Source: Hyphochytrium catenoides
Lineage: Eukaryota; Sar; Hyphochytriomycetes; Hyphochytriales; Hyphochytriaceae
Assembly (NCBI GenBank): GCA_900088475.1
Contig: FLMG01000355.1
Location: forward strand, 292,805-356,804
Reading direction: 5' to 3'
DNA length: 64,000 nucleotides
This document shows, piece after piece, positions 25,929-37,256 of this stretch (position 1 is its first letter; each line of letters starts with the position of its first letter). The position numbers and the translations under genes are program-made. Under the pieces are notes generated by a model. It did not search any database. It saw nothing but the letters and a program-made list of their open reading frames with translations, and was not told the DNA's origin.

Positions 25929-27719
25929 TTAGGTCTCCTCACGCTCCTCAATCTGCCTCCAAGCACGGACAAAGGAAGTATTAATCAGGTGACGCGTATC
26001 GAACGCAAAACTCTCGCTTTGCTTGTGATAGGTCACACTCTCCGCATACGCAGCGCCGAGGACATTGATGAGATTCTTATCTTTGTCTGCGCAGTCATTA
26101 TCACAGGAATGCTGGAAATAGACCCACACATCTCTCTCACAAAGATACTGGGCAAACTCCTCCGACACATACGGACAATGGCCGTCTAAGAAGAGGAATA
26201 TGGGCGTTTTCTGACCGCAAGAGGGCTGCCTCTGAAGCTGCTTGACAATATGCTTGGCGAGAAAGAGGTCTGCCAGTTCTTCTGGGTGATCGTCATCAGT
26301 GGAATAGGAGTGGTGCACCTCGTAACTGTCTGACAAACCCTTTCTCAAGGCAGTGGTGGTATCGTCTTCGTGTTCAGTCAGATGGTGCACGATGAACGGT
26401 GTGATGGGAGTCTGGCCTTCACCAGAGCTGAGGATATGGACACTGGCCCATTGCGAAGCCATCGCTTTGCCTTTCATAGTTTTGAAAGGCTGGTTTCTGT
26501 CTTCCTTCTGGCAATACACTTGGCAACACGCCCCTTCTGTGTCTAAAGCAAACTCCCTCCAGTGAAGGATTTGATTGGTTTGGATGTGCCGCTGTACTAC
26601 CTTGGCCAGCTCTCCACTATTTCTTAGAGTGTTCGCGATGTTATGCGCCGTTATCTCAAGATACCTTGGTAGACCATTCATGGGGCTGAATGGCTCTCGA
26701 TATGCTGGCTTCTCATGCGTTCTAGATGCGAGTTGCCTTAGCCTAAACTTCAGGAGGTCCAGCTCTCTCTTATCCTGTCTCTCACGCCATCTATAGAACT
26801 GCTGGCTGTTTCCCATTCCAACATACTCTTCCAAAGGGTCGCCCTCCTCCTCCTCTAGCGACCAAAGGGCATCCAACGGGGCTCTTTTCAGAAGTGCTCG
26901 GAGCCCTTCACGCACGTCGTCAGCCCCATAGAGCAACAGTGCAGCTATGAACATCTGCTCTTTGTTCGGAAAGGTCGTGAGTCGGCCAAAGAATAGTTCC
27001 TGCCTTATCGCGGCGAGTTTGGCTGCTAGAGTCTCCTTTCCAGTGGCTCCTTGCATCCTTCCATCCTCAAAGTCTTCTTTGATCTTCTTCCAGCATTGCT
27101 GCCGGCTCCTCACTTGCCTTAGGTAAATCTCAAAGCCCTCATCGTCCACGGATGACTCTTCAGAATCACATAAAAGGTTGCGACTGTCCTTCGACGCTGA
27201 AGAAGTTTGTGACATCTTCCTGTTATTACGTGGAGCTGAAGGCTTAGTCTTCTTCTTCCGGCGGCCAGGATGAGGGATCTTCAATCTTCTTACAGCTTTA
27301 GCGATATCGCCCAAAGACGCCTTTCTAGGGTTCGGTAGGTCCAGGAGCTCCATATACCGCCGGAGTGTCCTCCCAGGAATGTGGTATTGCTCCTCTACCT
27401 GTTTCTGGGTCAAATGACCCTGGCAGTGGAGTCGAAGAGCTCTCTTTACCGTGGCATCAGTGTAACTGCGCTTTGGTCCAATTTTCAAGAGCTTACGCAG
27501 CTCTCGACGGAGGGAGGTCTCGCTATAGAAGTTCTTGAATCTTCTCAAGTATGGCTGTACTGCCTCCTCCTGAACATCAAGGTTGTGGAGAGCATCAGTT
27601 TGTGGCACCTTATGGATTATGATGCTGAGGACAGCTTGCATTAGCTGCTCCCTTGAGGCTCTCTCCTTGGCGGACTTTGGCGGAGCCAGCTCGAGCATGC
27701 TGTTACTCTTAGACGCCAT
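25929..27719 (-). CDS. HTH plus DDE-superfamily transposase-like protein
   Basis: An uninterrupted 596-residue frame starting at an ATG in good context (AGCATGGCG); an in-frame TTG at 27734 is ignored. A Psq/pogo-type helix-turn-helix lies at about residues 85-135 (LTQKQVEEQYHIPGRTLRRY). A basic region with a proline-rich patch follows, then a C-terminal domain resembling DDE_1 endonucleases. Candidate catalytic acids are the Asp in FALDTEGACC, the Asp in FLFLDGHCPYVSEEF, and one of the Asp residues in HSCDNDCADKDKN about 34 residues later. Here the usual QPLD block is not conserved. It lacks introns while nearly all its neighbours have them, as expected of a mobile element. It could be an active element, a fossil or a domesticated gene. 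Confidence 0.7.
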   Translation of the reverse strand: MASKSNSMLELAPPKSAKERASREQLMQAVLSIIIHKVPQTDALHNLDVQEEAVQPYLRRFKNFYSETSLRRELRKLLKIGPKRSYTDATVKRALRLHCQGHLTQKQVEEQYHIPGRTLRRYMELLDLPNPRKASLGDIAKAVRRLKIPHPGRRKKKTKPSAPRNNRKMSQTSSASKDSRNLLCDSEESSVDDEGFEIYLRQVRSRQQCWKKIKEDFEDGRMQGATGKETLAAKLAAIRQELFFGRLTTFPNKEQMFIAALLLYGADDVREGLRALLKRAPLDALWSLEEEEGDPLEEYVGMGNSQQFYRWRERQDKRELDLLKFRLRQLASRTHEKPAYREPFSPMNGLPRYLEITAHNIANTLRNSGELAKVVQRHIQTNQILHWREFALDTEGACCQVYCQKEDRNQPFKTMKGKAMASQWASVHILSSGEGQTPITPFIVHHLTEHEDDTTTALRKGLSDSYEVHHSYSTDDDHPEELADLFLAKHIVKQLQRQPSCGQKTPIFLFLDGHCPYVSEEFAQYLCERDVWVYFQHSCDNDCADKDKNLINVLGAAYAESVTYHKQSESFAFDTRHLINTSFVRAWRQIEEREET

Positions 27720-28518
27720 GCTGTTGAATTCCAAGCTCTATACAATGCTGTTGGCCTCGAAGCTCTATACACTTTCTGGTCTAGACAGTGCGCTGAAGTT
27801 AGTCTGGAGCTTCACTCGTGCTCTCGGGAGAAAGCGCTGTCAGAGCGGCGCTTCCAGAAGTCGCTTCTCATCCGTTTTTGAGGGAACTAACTCCGCCCCG
27901 CGCGCCCCCACAGTGAAGGAAAGGGTATGACGTCTGAGGAGCTTCGTAGCGGAGTATTGATTTCAAAGTCTCCATGGAGTTCTGATGTTCGCAACACGAG
28001 TTCTGATGTTCGCACTTTGACAGCTCATTCAGAATACTGAAAGGGCTATTTCTGCATAAAGTGCATCTTGGCACACTCAGTTTCTGATAAGAACCATACA
28101 CTATATTATGAATATAATGAGCTCACTAGTTTGTTATTCCGTATGGGAATAGGCGAGCTACTCATTATACTGAAAAGGGAAATAAGAAAGGAGCCGAGGA
28201 GACAACTGAAACAAACGGCAAGCGAACAACATCGGACGCACTTTGAGGTTTGATGAGAGCGCTAATTGCTGTTGAGCTCCATCCTCCGAGCTGGAGCTTC
28301 ACATTCCCCTTGACAGAGCTTTTTGCAGCTCCTCAGACACTGATATCTGTCTTTCTACTGGAGCCAGAGGATGGCATGTCAGGCCAGCAGCGGCACTCAA
28401 GCTCTCATGAACATCGTCTTCCTTGCTGATTAGCTAGTCCACATGGACTCCGCATAACTCTCTCCACCACCTGTAGATTAGGGGAATTCCAACGTCACAG
28501 ATCACCCCTTATTAAACA
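27720..28518. other. Divergent intergenic region
   Basis: About 0.8 kb upstream of both the transposase-like gene and the cyclophilin gene. It contains a 17-base direct repeat at 27977-28014 and no supported gene. Confidence 0.5.
27977..28014. repeat. Short direct repeat
   Basis: GAGTTCTGATGTTCGCA occurs at 27977-27993 and 27998-28014, a 21-base period. It lies about 260 bases upstream of the transposase-like start and could be a subterminal binding repeat, but this is speculative. Confidence 0.65.
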
Positions 28519-30124
28519 ATGGTAAGGCGTCGCATTAGATCAAGGATGGAGACCTCGCTGTCTTCGCTCTGGCTTTCGGACTTAATCTGTTGCTTGCCAC
28601 CTTTGGGGCGTCAATGGTCCTGTCCTTGCTCTTCACCTCTTTGTATGTCAACAAGCTTAGCCTACTAGCCTATTACTCTCTGCATCACAGTTATGTGCTA
28701 ATATGTGTACTAATACTTCATCCGCCGTTTGCAAGTAGTCTGTCACCCTGCATACGTCTCACGGTGACATCAAGATAGAGGTGTGCTGTGACACAGCGCC
28801 AACAGCCTCAGAGGTAGGCGATCATGGTCTAAGTGCTCACTCCTAGTGCCTCACTTGCACCCACAGAACTTTCTCGCACTATGCGCTTCAGGATACTATG
28901 ACAACACCAAGTTCCACAGGTCAGGATGCAACAAGCACGGGCATAGACTTCTGGTCAACCCGTACTCATCGTTCATTTACTCTATCCTTGCTTTGATAAA
29001 AGGAACATCAAGGGGTTCATGGTCCAGGGTGGAGACCCTACTGGCACTGGAAAGGGAGGAGAAAGTATATGGGGAGGCAAGTTTGCCGACGAATTCCACC
29101 CCGAGAATCGAGTGAGTAGCTTGTACTTCCACTGCTGTTGCTCCTTTATGAAGTCCCTGTTGCACCGACTCTCTTACTGTTGATAGTGGGTATCATGTTC
29201 TCACTCTTTCTCTCTCTCTCTCTCCATTTCTCTTACCTATCTTCCTATCCAACCCTCTCCATTCCCTCTCTTCTGCCGCTCTTTCACTCTCTTTGGTCCC
29301 TGTCGTCCGAGCGTTGCTCAAACTGTCCTCTCCTATGCAGCCTTTATTTCCTGTTTTGGTGACTTCTCAGTCTTCACGATCTTGCGTCTGGGTTGTCTAG
29401 TTGTGAGTAAGTGATCTCAGACTTCGCCTGACGCTTTGCTCTTCATAATAGCATGACCGGCGAGGAATAGTGTCCATGGCCAACAGCGGCCCAAATACGA
29501 ATAAGTCGCAATTCTTCATCACGTACGCCAAGCAGCCGCACTTAAATAACGTTTACACTGTCGTCGGAAGGTAAATTGCCTGCGTGGCTCTCCGGCAGCC
29601 ACTTGTTCCCTCCCCTTGGTGTCCGCCTCTCATCAGTGCTTCATATTGGCTCTTAATGACCAGCTCCCTTGCTGATGGGAGTTCATACCACGCATGAGAC
29701 GTTCCGTCTCATCTACGCATATTCGGTCTTAAGTTCCCTCACTCTTCTTACTATCGATGTTGCTATCTCATCTCTACTCTTTCGAGTGACCTCCGTGCGT
29801 TTTCCTTGTCTCCTTAGCTATAGTAACTTTCCATATGTCCTTCTATCTATTTCTCTGCAAGAGGTTATCCTACGCTTCTGCACTATGTCGCAGTTTTCTT
29901 TAGTCCTGGGTTACTCTTCCTAGCTTCACACTTGTACTGCACCTCGACCACCATGCATGAATTTAACCTCATACCCTCCCGGCCCCTACTTTCTGTGCAG
30001 AGTCATTGATGGTATGGAAACTCTTGACGCGATGGAAAAAGTTCCCACTGATAGTAAAGACCGGCCTTTGAGTGAGATAATCCTCAAGAGCGTCACTATA
30101 CACGCCAACCCTCTTGCAGACTAA
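28519..30124 (+). CDS. PPIL3: Cyclophilin-type peptidyl-prolyl isomerase, PPIL3-like
   Basis: A six-exon model of 160 residues: 28519-28521 (ATG only), 28739-28813, 28867-28919, 29003-29111, 29452-29570, 30001-30124. The start codon is followed directly by a donor (ATG|gtaagg). The second exon begins [15 protein letters not shown], matching the start of PPIL3 proteins, which are close to 161 residues. Cyclophilin motifs are [18 protein letters not shown], then [35 protein letters not shown] and a C-terminal [15 protein letters not shown]. The catalytic Arg (FHR) and the FFIT segment are present. PPIL3 is a spliceosome-associated nuclear isomerase; that role is inferred here from family identity. 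Confidence 0.93.
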
Positions 30125-30370
30125 GGACACTGGCAAGAAGGAAAAAAAAAATAAAAGGACTGAATAGTCATGCATGCTTATTGAAGAACGTCACCCATCT
30201 TTTCTTTGCTCATCCATCCTGTCCCTGACCCCGCCTCCTACTCAAAGAACGCCATATCTCCTTCTTTTCGCCTTCAGAATAATCTGCATCTCTTCATCAC
30301 TTCTTAGCAGTGTGGTGCTTGGTGTTTCTGGCATGTCCGCTAGGGGACATTGTTCGTAAGTCTTCTCTCC

Positions 30371-33300
30371 TCATAGTTCTTTGCTATCAATCGGTTCACG
30401 GTTATCAGCTCCATGTTTATGAGATGATGTCAGGTGGAGCTTCTCTTCTGTCTTTTCAATCACATTCTCCGCCAACTCTAAGATCCTTGACTCGATTTGC
30501 TGGTGGCCGGTTCCTTCTTTCCACCGATAGTGCTTGTTTGCAACTATCCCAGTGTAATGCTCAACCTTTCCAGATGGCCAGGTTACCTGAGCGCCAAAAA
30601 TGGACGTTAGATAAAAGAAAGTAAGAGAGATAGGAAAGGAGAGGCAGCACTAAGCCATGATAAGGACAAGGAAGTGTCCGCAGAGGCCAGGCAAGCATAG
30701 AGAATAGCGAGACCAGAAGATTATAGAAGAGTAGCAGTGAAGGGTCAGGAATCGGCCAGCCAGAACCCAGGGGACCATTTCAAGGGCACGAGGAGACCTT
30801 GAAGTTGGCGGCTTCGTCTTGGCCATCTCCAAGGCCGAAGATCAGTCTTCGAGACTCCGAGGAAGCGAAAGAGGAGCCACCCGTCACTTCCTTCACTCCT
30901 GCGATGGTGTCCGGAATTGGAGCGGCGAGGTACATCTCTACTCTTGCACCCACAGCGTCTCTATAGCAACATCAGGCGGGGTTACAGGATATAGTAAAGC
31001 AAAATAGTATCTGATAAAGCAGTTCAGACTCAATCTCAATAAGTGGCGACCAGAGATGTAACCTATAGTTGTGCTGTGAGGAGGCAGGCTTACCTGTTGC
31101 TCTCCACGCCAATCAGCTGAATGGAGATGTACCGATTACCGTTTCCTGCACAGCACGAGGCACAACATAGAGTAAGACCTTCTTGCTCTGTCCTTGCTCC
31201 TTACTCTCTTGAAATTCCACATCTTCTCTCTCGTGTGACTTTTGGCCCCCGACAATGTTTCTCTGTCGCCTACCATTGTTCATCAAGACAGTGGGGGTGC
31301 CATCCCCTTGCCAGCCAAACTTTTTCTCAGTGCCAAAAAGGTTTAGATCAGCACCGAACTTGGTTGTGGCCACCACGATGTCAGGGAATCCTAATAAGAA
31401 ACAGGAAGGCACGAGAAAAGAGATGAGTACCCATACCTTAAAACCTTCACAAAGGAGACAGTATGACACAAACGCAAGAAACTGAAAGGCACCGCTTCTC
31501 CTCCTACCATCGTTATCAAAGTCGGCGATAGCTGAACCTGAGGTGAAGATGTCACTGAGGTCCACTCGGAGGTACTCCGAGGCTTCCTTCATAGTAACGT
31601 TGCCTCGCCATCCAGGCCGCTGATGGGTGAAGAAGAGGCGACCTGTAGGCCAGTACAAAGCGTGATGTAGGATGCAGCGGGGTGTGATGAACCCGAAAGG
31701 TTGAAGTTAGAGTGGTCCTCCAGCTGCTTTTTAGCTCTTGAACTTACCTGGATTTGAGTACAGAAAGGGCCTCATAGCAGCTGCCCCGAACATGGCAAGG
31801 TCATCGAAGCCTAGACAAGCCAAAAAAGAGCTCAATTAAAAATGGATCGTAGTATGATAACAACATTAACGCAGCAAAGGAAAGGGATGCCAAAGCGAAG
31901 AGACGTCAGGGAAAGCAATGTCTGAGGTCAAGATACGTTGACTAGTAGCACTGATTGGATCAGCCTGGAGGTGAATCAGCCCTACCATCATTGTTGAAGT
32001 CCGCACTGTTGACGCCCCACCCCATCTCATACTGCCCTATGCCGTACTGGTCAGCGGCGTTGGTGAAAGTCCCTTCACAGTCACTTAGAAAAAGTCCGTG
32101 GGGCTGATCCTTGATATAACTCAGTACTTGATGCTCATGCTTGGTCATACCCATGTTCGTCGCGCTTCAGAGCAGGAAGAGAGACAAACAATGAGGGAGT
32201 ACAGGGCACGCAACGTAGCAGGGAAGGGATATAATGACGGCAGGGAGAGTGAAAGTGACAAGAGAGTTCTGCTTAGGTGTTGAAGTCAGAGCTGTGTCGA
32301 ATGTAAGGACTGCGCCACCCCACATTTTGGTCCTCAAGGAAACTTGTAAGGCTCTCTCACCAGAAGTCCAGGCAACCGTCCTTGTTGAAATCTCCGTAGG
32401 TTATTCCGCGCCAGTATCCCAAAGCAGTGTCCAAGCCTGCTTCGCTGGTTCGATCCCGGAAGGTGCCATCTCCAAGCTGTTCGAAGAGAAAGATAGGCCC
32501 CGGTTCCACACTCGGATGGACAGTATTGCCATTCAGGGCAAGCATGTCCAGATCCCCATCCCCATCGTAATCAAAGAAAGAGACCATTGGAAGGCCAGGG
32601 TACGGTGTGAGAAGAGCAGCTAGGCCGCTGGACTCCGTAGCGTCTTCGAACGTCAACTTCTTCTTGCCTGGCAATCGGAGGGATAAATGTTAGACGAATA
32701 GAATGGAAAAATGGAATGGGTAACTCAATGCTTTAGATGACAAGCCCTGATGTGACTCCTTCGGTCTCCAACTCCCAATGGATGGGACTAGCTAGCATAT
32801 CACGCTTGCCTCACCTTGCCACCCTTCCTCTTAATCCGGGTCATCTCTCCCTTCCTTTTACCCTGCTCCTCCTAGCCCAATGTTCAACAACAGATCATCG
32901 TACTACTTCTGCACCGTCAAGCCTAGCCTCTACCATCTCTCCGGCCTCTGCTGACTTTACCTCTATTTAAAAAAAGCTTGCTGGGGTAGTTCCTCCTGTT
33001 TAAAGGTTTCCACTTGGCATCACCATGAGCTGCAATGAAGACATCAAGATAACCGTCATTGTCTATGTCCGCCAAAGCTGCTGAGGAAGCTGTAGCAGGC
33101 CCAAGGAGCCCAGAGTCCTAACCGCAACGAGATGAGCATTCACGATCACCACGCCAGAAGGAGATAATGAAGTCCAAGAGAATCAAAGGACGATCAAGGA
33201 GTGAGAGGTGAAGAGATAAAACGGTACGAAGGTGCATGTCAGTTAAAGAGGGAGGAGCTTAACGGAGGGAAATAACCCTGAGAGAAGAAACAACGTAAGC

Positions 33301-34072
33301 ACGATCTGGGCAAAGAAGCAAAGAGAATTTTGTGCACGAGCTAACACCGAAGAAGATCAAAGAGCAAAGCGAGGGCTGTCGAGTGTGATTGGAGGGGATC
33401 AGGTACACCGTTCAGCTTCATGTTAAAGAATCGGTGGCCGTCAAGTCAGAGCCACAGACCTTAACAATCTCAAAAGTGCCGTCGCCATTGTTCCGCCACA
33501 GAACAGTTTTATCACCGTCTGCGACACACAGAAGGTCTACCAGTCCGTCATTGTCAAAGTCCGCCGCCAGAAGTGCTGTCGCCTGCGCAAGTGCCTGTGG
33601 GTCCCCAAACGCCTTCGCGGTGACATCCTGATTCGCAAGAGTGCCAAAGAACGACTATGTAAGTCTATCCGAATGCCATAAGAACTAGATAGCATTATAG
33701 GCATGAACCTCGAAAGAGGTAAATCTCTGTCCTTTGTTTCTGTAGAGTCCTCTTGCCACTGCAAAGTCCTCGAAACCATCCCCATCATAGTCTAAGACTG
33801 CCACTCCAGACAATAGATTAGAGACGGTAACCTGGCGGCAGGCGGAGCAAGGGTAAGTGCGAAGGAAGCCTAAATCAATGCGAATGGAAGGAAAACTAAG
33901 CTGACACAGGGGAAAGCATATCGGTCGCCTCGCTTACATCGTTGGCAGGGATCTCTAGCTTTGAGAAGCTGACCGGTCGGAAAGGGTACTGAAAATTGTA
34001 CTGTTTCGAGTCTTCTCCGTCACCAAGCTTTACTGATACGAAGGCCAAGGACAGCCACGCCCAGGCCCTCAT
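30371..34072 (-). CDS. Secreted FG-GAP/VCBS repeat protein with ASPIC/UnbV domain (CRTAC1-like)
   Basis: A 12-exon minus-strand model of 592 residues: 33938-34072, 33709-33831, 33460-33654, 33024-33117, 32361-32667, 31986-32164, 31748-31810, 31508-31642, 31274-31390, 31094-31145, 30798-30960, 30371-30586. It begins with a short signal peptide (MRAWAWLSLAFVSV). Seven calcium-binding FG-GAP loops of the form D-x-[DN]-x-D-G follow: DYDGDGFEDF, DFDNDGLVDL, DIDNDGYLDV, DYDGDGDLDM, DFNKDGCLDF, DFNNDGFDDL and DFDNDGFPDI. They suggest a beta-propeller. The C-terminal ASPIC/UnbV domain shows ISIQLIGVESNRDAVGARV, then FGLGDGQ and VTWPSGKVEHY. Relatives are animal CRTAC1 and bacterial UnbV-type proteins; the molecular role is unclear, probably extracellular calcium-dependent binding. 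Several introns fall right after the last Gly of a loop in phase 1, so exon borders track the repeats. Confidence 0.88.
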
Positions 34073-35644
34073 ACTGCCGCTTGTCTAGTAGAACGCTTCG
34101 TTCAAGTCAGGTCGCTGCCTTCTAGACGGCGATGCCCCAGAGTAAACACTGCCGATCTCTAGAGGTAATTTGAGACCGACTCTGAAAGCTCTGACATCGC
34201 TCCAGCCTCCAGCAGCAAGGCACAGAATCTACGATGAGCTCGTACAAAAGATCTGCTGACAAGATCTTTGTGTCCCGTCTGACGCCTGACTTCAAGCTTC
34301 GCAGTGCCGATTGAGAATAAGTAAGGAAGGAATCAAGAACGCCTTCTATTCTCCGCACTACTATCGTGGATAAGGGGTAGATTCGATATCAGAACAATGC
34401 TCTTGTCAGGTCGTTATGGGTCTTGACGGTCTTCAATCCTCAACTTTCCACGGTCAACAACAGGGTGTCGTCTTTTGTTCTGGCAGCCCCTGTCTGCAGC
34501 ATTGGAAGCAAGGCTCCTCTTCAGATCATAAATCGACGCTATCCAGCATGGCAAGAGATGACGTGTCCGCGGCCACCATTACAAGTGCAAGGACACATCC
34601 ATACCATAGATGCGCCATTGCCTCAATGCTCCTGTTGGAGTCATCACAACGCGGTCACCTATTGACGACGATGCCTTCGTCGTGGTCCTCTATTAACATC
34701 AAGCCGGGAAAGCGTCTCCTATGGCGCAACAAACATTATAGAAGATCGGCTTCTTCTCTTACGACTATACAAAAGGACATGTATGGCAGACCGAAGAAGA
34801 GAGATCTTGTGGTGGCGGCTGAAGAATACGTTAGCACAAAGCCACTCGCCTGCTCTTCACCGCATTGACAAAAGGGTCCAACAGGGACATTGCCAGGATC
34901 TTTCCTAGAACGAAGCCTCTGTCGTCTCTCTTCCGTATTTCCCGCAGGAGGTTAGCTCCAATGCACTACCCACACGTCTTCTTCCAATTTGTTTGGGAGG
35001 AACAGGTCAAGTAATAAGGATGACGACGGTGACACTGAAGGCAGGAGCGTGGTCACGCTCATGAAGGAAAGAAACAGCCGCCCTAGAGGCGGAGAAATCC
35101 CCAACACGAAGAACTATCTTGCCTCTCCCAACAGCAGGTTTGCCGCTTCTACTGATCACCTTTTTTTTGTAACACATGTATGGCGTCATGGCTTTTGACA
35201 ACAACTTCAACAACGCAGTCGACGAGCGAGTGGTCGGCGGAGATTAGAGCTGTAACTGTCATCACTGACACTACTACTTCCTTTCTCGACAGAAAGAAAG
35301 CAACCAATAAGCTCTCACACCGACTTCCCAACAAAACTACATCTCCTACGTAAGAGAAGCCATACAGACACAGCTCTTGTCACGACAAGAGAAGAAGAGC
35401 CCCTTCAACAACACAGAAAACTACTTCAACATCTCAATCACCCTAGAGAGAGGAGGGAAGCCTACATCATCGTCCGCGAACTGTACAAAGTAAGTAACAA
35501 ATAACTCCTCTCACTCCAGGTCATAGCCACCACTAGAACCACCGACGACCACTCACCACTAAACAACGCCTATTGCAATTCCTCAGCATCACTATCACAG
35601 AGAGTACTCATCACTACTGAAGACCTTCACCTACACCCATCAGT
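34073..35644. other. Intergenic region, no gene recognised
   Basis: About 1.6 kb. A 150-codon plus-strand frame at 34416-34868 has irregular composition, no domain and no good Kozak start, so it is not called. Promoter of the CRTAC1-like gene is expected near 34100-34400. Confidence 0.5.
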
Positions 35645-35880
35645 GTACCGAAGGAAATAAAGTGCCATGGAACCCAAGCCCTAATAAGAGCAGCTCTTCT
35701 TGGACCTCTGCCGGTAGACCGTGGAGTAGAGATCTGGTTCGATATTTGCAGGCTATAGTGCTATAGCAGATTCTATGCGTATCAAACCAGATTTTCAACT
35801 ACAAGGTCTACCAGAGGGCCAAGAGCTGCTCTTAGGGGTTGTTGGGTTTCCCATGGCCCTTCATTTCTTCCTTCAGTAGT
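35645..35880. repeat. Long imperfect inverted repeat (hairpin)
   Basis: Two arms of about 110 bases face each other around a tiny loop (GCTATAG-TG-CTATAGC at 35752-35767). Paired blocks include CCATGG (35665 and 35851), CTAA..AGAGCAGCTCTT on the left against AAGAGCTGCTCTTAGG on the right, GGTAGACC against GGTCTACC, and AGATCTGGTT against AACCAGATTTT. Mismatches and small bulges are scattered along both arms, and pairing continues weakly outward to about 35645 and 35880. It codes for nothing obvious. It could be a miniature inverted-repeat element (MITE) or the hairpin of a small-RNA precursor. Confidence 0.75.
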
Positions 35881-36479
35881 AGTGTTGATAGAACCAGCCA
35901 GATCTCTACTTCTTCAAGGTCTCACAGAAAAGTATCTTCTGTCCTTGATTCTCATCTAACAAGCGCTACTTCGTCGAAATTACCTCTCCTACATTAGGCA
36001 ACGCCGAAGTTACTCATAAAGGGCTTGTGATTATTTAGAATGTTCTCAATGGTCCACTTTGTGTCCACCACAGTGCTGTACAGCGTAGTAGCGTGTTGAA
36101 ATTAGAATTACACAACCCCTATTCGGAATCTGTATGGACGTTACAGTGATGTGATGACCAAAGCCGAATGTTTCCCCATGATAAAAGCCTTAGCTGTTCT
36201 ACCGGCAAAAAGATGACAAGCAAATGATAATGAATGACCGGCATCATCAGTGTGCTTCCCACGAAGCGACAGTGCTGTTTGCGACGGAGCGGGCGGGAGG
36301 AAGCGATCTTGTCTATGATGGGACTTGTCATCGGAACACCACCACAGAAAGAATCTGACATCCTTGGCGCTGTTTAAGGTCTCTTGCTGGTCAATGCGCT
36401 GAGGACTGTAAGGAACAAGACATCAATAACAAGGGAGGGCCATCATCTAGGATTCGAACGCGTAGACTCGAGGAGCGCC
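35881..36479. other. Intergenic, upstream of the EF-hand gene
   Basis: About 600 bases with no supported gene; probable promoter and 5'UTR of the next gene. The frame of that gene is open to 36384 but has no earlier ATG. Confidence 0.45.
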
Positions 36480-37256
36480 ATGGGAGCGAGTACGTCCTCC
36501 ACCACCGAGAACAATCCCTATGACAACTTCGTTCGAGAGGAGTTCAGGAGGCTCACTGCCGGTCACCATCCTCCGCGAAAGTATTTGGCCTTGAAAGACC
36601 TCATGAAGCTTGGGCGAAGTGAGTTCATTCCGGTTGATTTCTCTCATATTGGGGTGCTCTTTGTCCTAGATCAATCGAGGGATGGCACTATCTCCTTGGA
36701 AGAGATCTTCAATTTTGTCTCGATCTGCCGAAAGGAGCAGCCTAAGTACACAGCGCATGATTTCGGTACTCAAATGCATGCATACTGCACACTACGGATG
36801 TGGACCTACCTCAACCAGTCCCCAGAAAACAAAGAGAGGTTCATTGACTGGGTCATGCAGCTGATCATTGAGTCGGTTATGGTGTCCTATACCAGCGAGG
36901 ATTCCTCCAAGGTCGTCCTTGATGACTCTATGGCCTTTGATAACTCTATGGTGGACCCTCTTGTGACAATCAAAGGTGTAAAATTCATTGACACGGAGGC
37001 GGTGGCCATTGTGCACGACCTGCTTGGTATACAGACGAACTATGACATCGGCTACCAGACGTTCCTAGATCAATTACAGCAGGTTGGGGAGGAGATGGGG
37101 CTGATGGAGCTCAGCGACTCGTCATTTGATGAGTATGTGCCACTTCAGGTCATCAGAGACTTCATACGGGACTTCATTGGGGGATTCTTGCAGTTTATGG
37201 AGGTCTTAGACTTTACGGCTCCGCCAACCACGTCGCCAAATATCAATCCATCGTGA
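36480..37256 (+). CDS. EF-hand protein with N-myristoylation signal
   Basis: A single-exon frame of 258 residues. The ATG at 36480 is in a strong Kozak context (GCGCCATGG), and the product starts MGASTSST, which fits an N-myristoylation signal (Gly2, Ser5/Ser7). A canonical EF-hand loop lies at residues 64-75 (D-Q-S-R-D-G-T-I-S-L-E-E), with acidic ligands at positions 1, 5 and 12 of the loop. The rest is alpha-helical, with a second, degenerate acidic segment around residues 150-165. I infer a membrane-attached calcium sensor. It does not clearly match calcineurin B or the neuronal calcium sensor family, which have four EF hands. Partners are unknown. Confidence 0.7.
   Translation: MGASTSSTTENNPYDNFVREEFRRLTAGHHPPRKYLALKDLMKLGRSEFIPVDFSHIGVLFVLDQSRDGTISLEEIFNFVSICRKEQPKYTAHDFGTQMHAYCTLRMWTYLNQSPENKERFIDWVMQLIIESVMVSYTSEDSSKVVLDDSMAFDNSMVDPLVTIKGVKFIDTEAVAIVHDLLGIQTNYDIGYQTFLDQLQQVGEEMGLMELSDSSFDEYVPLQVIRDFIRDFIGGFLQFMEVLDFTAPPTTSPNINPS

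Noticed and set aside
34416-34868. 150-codon plus-strand frame
   Set aside because: Irregular composition, weak start context and no family resemblance.
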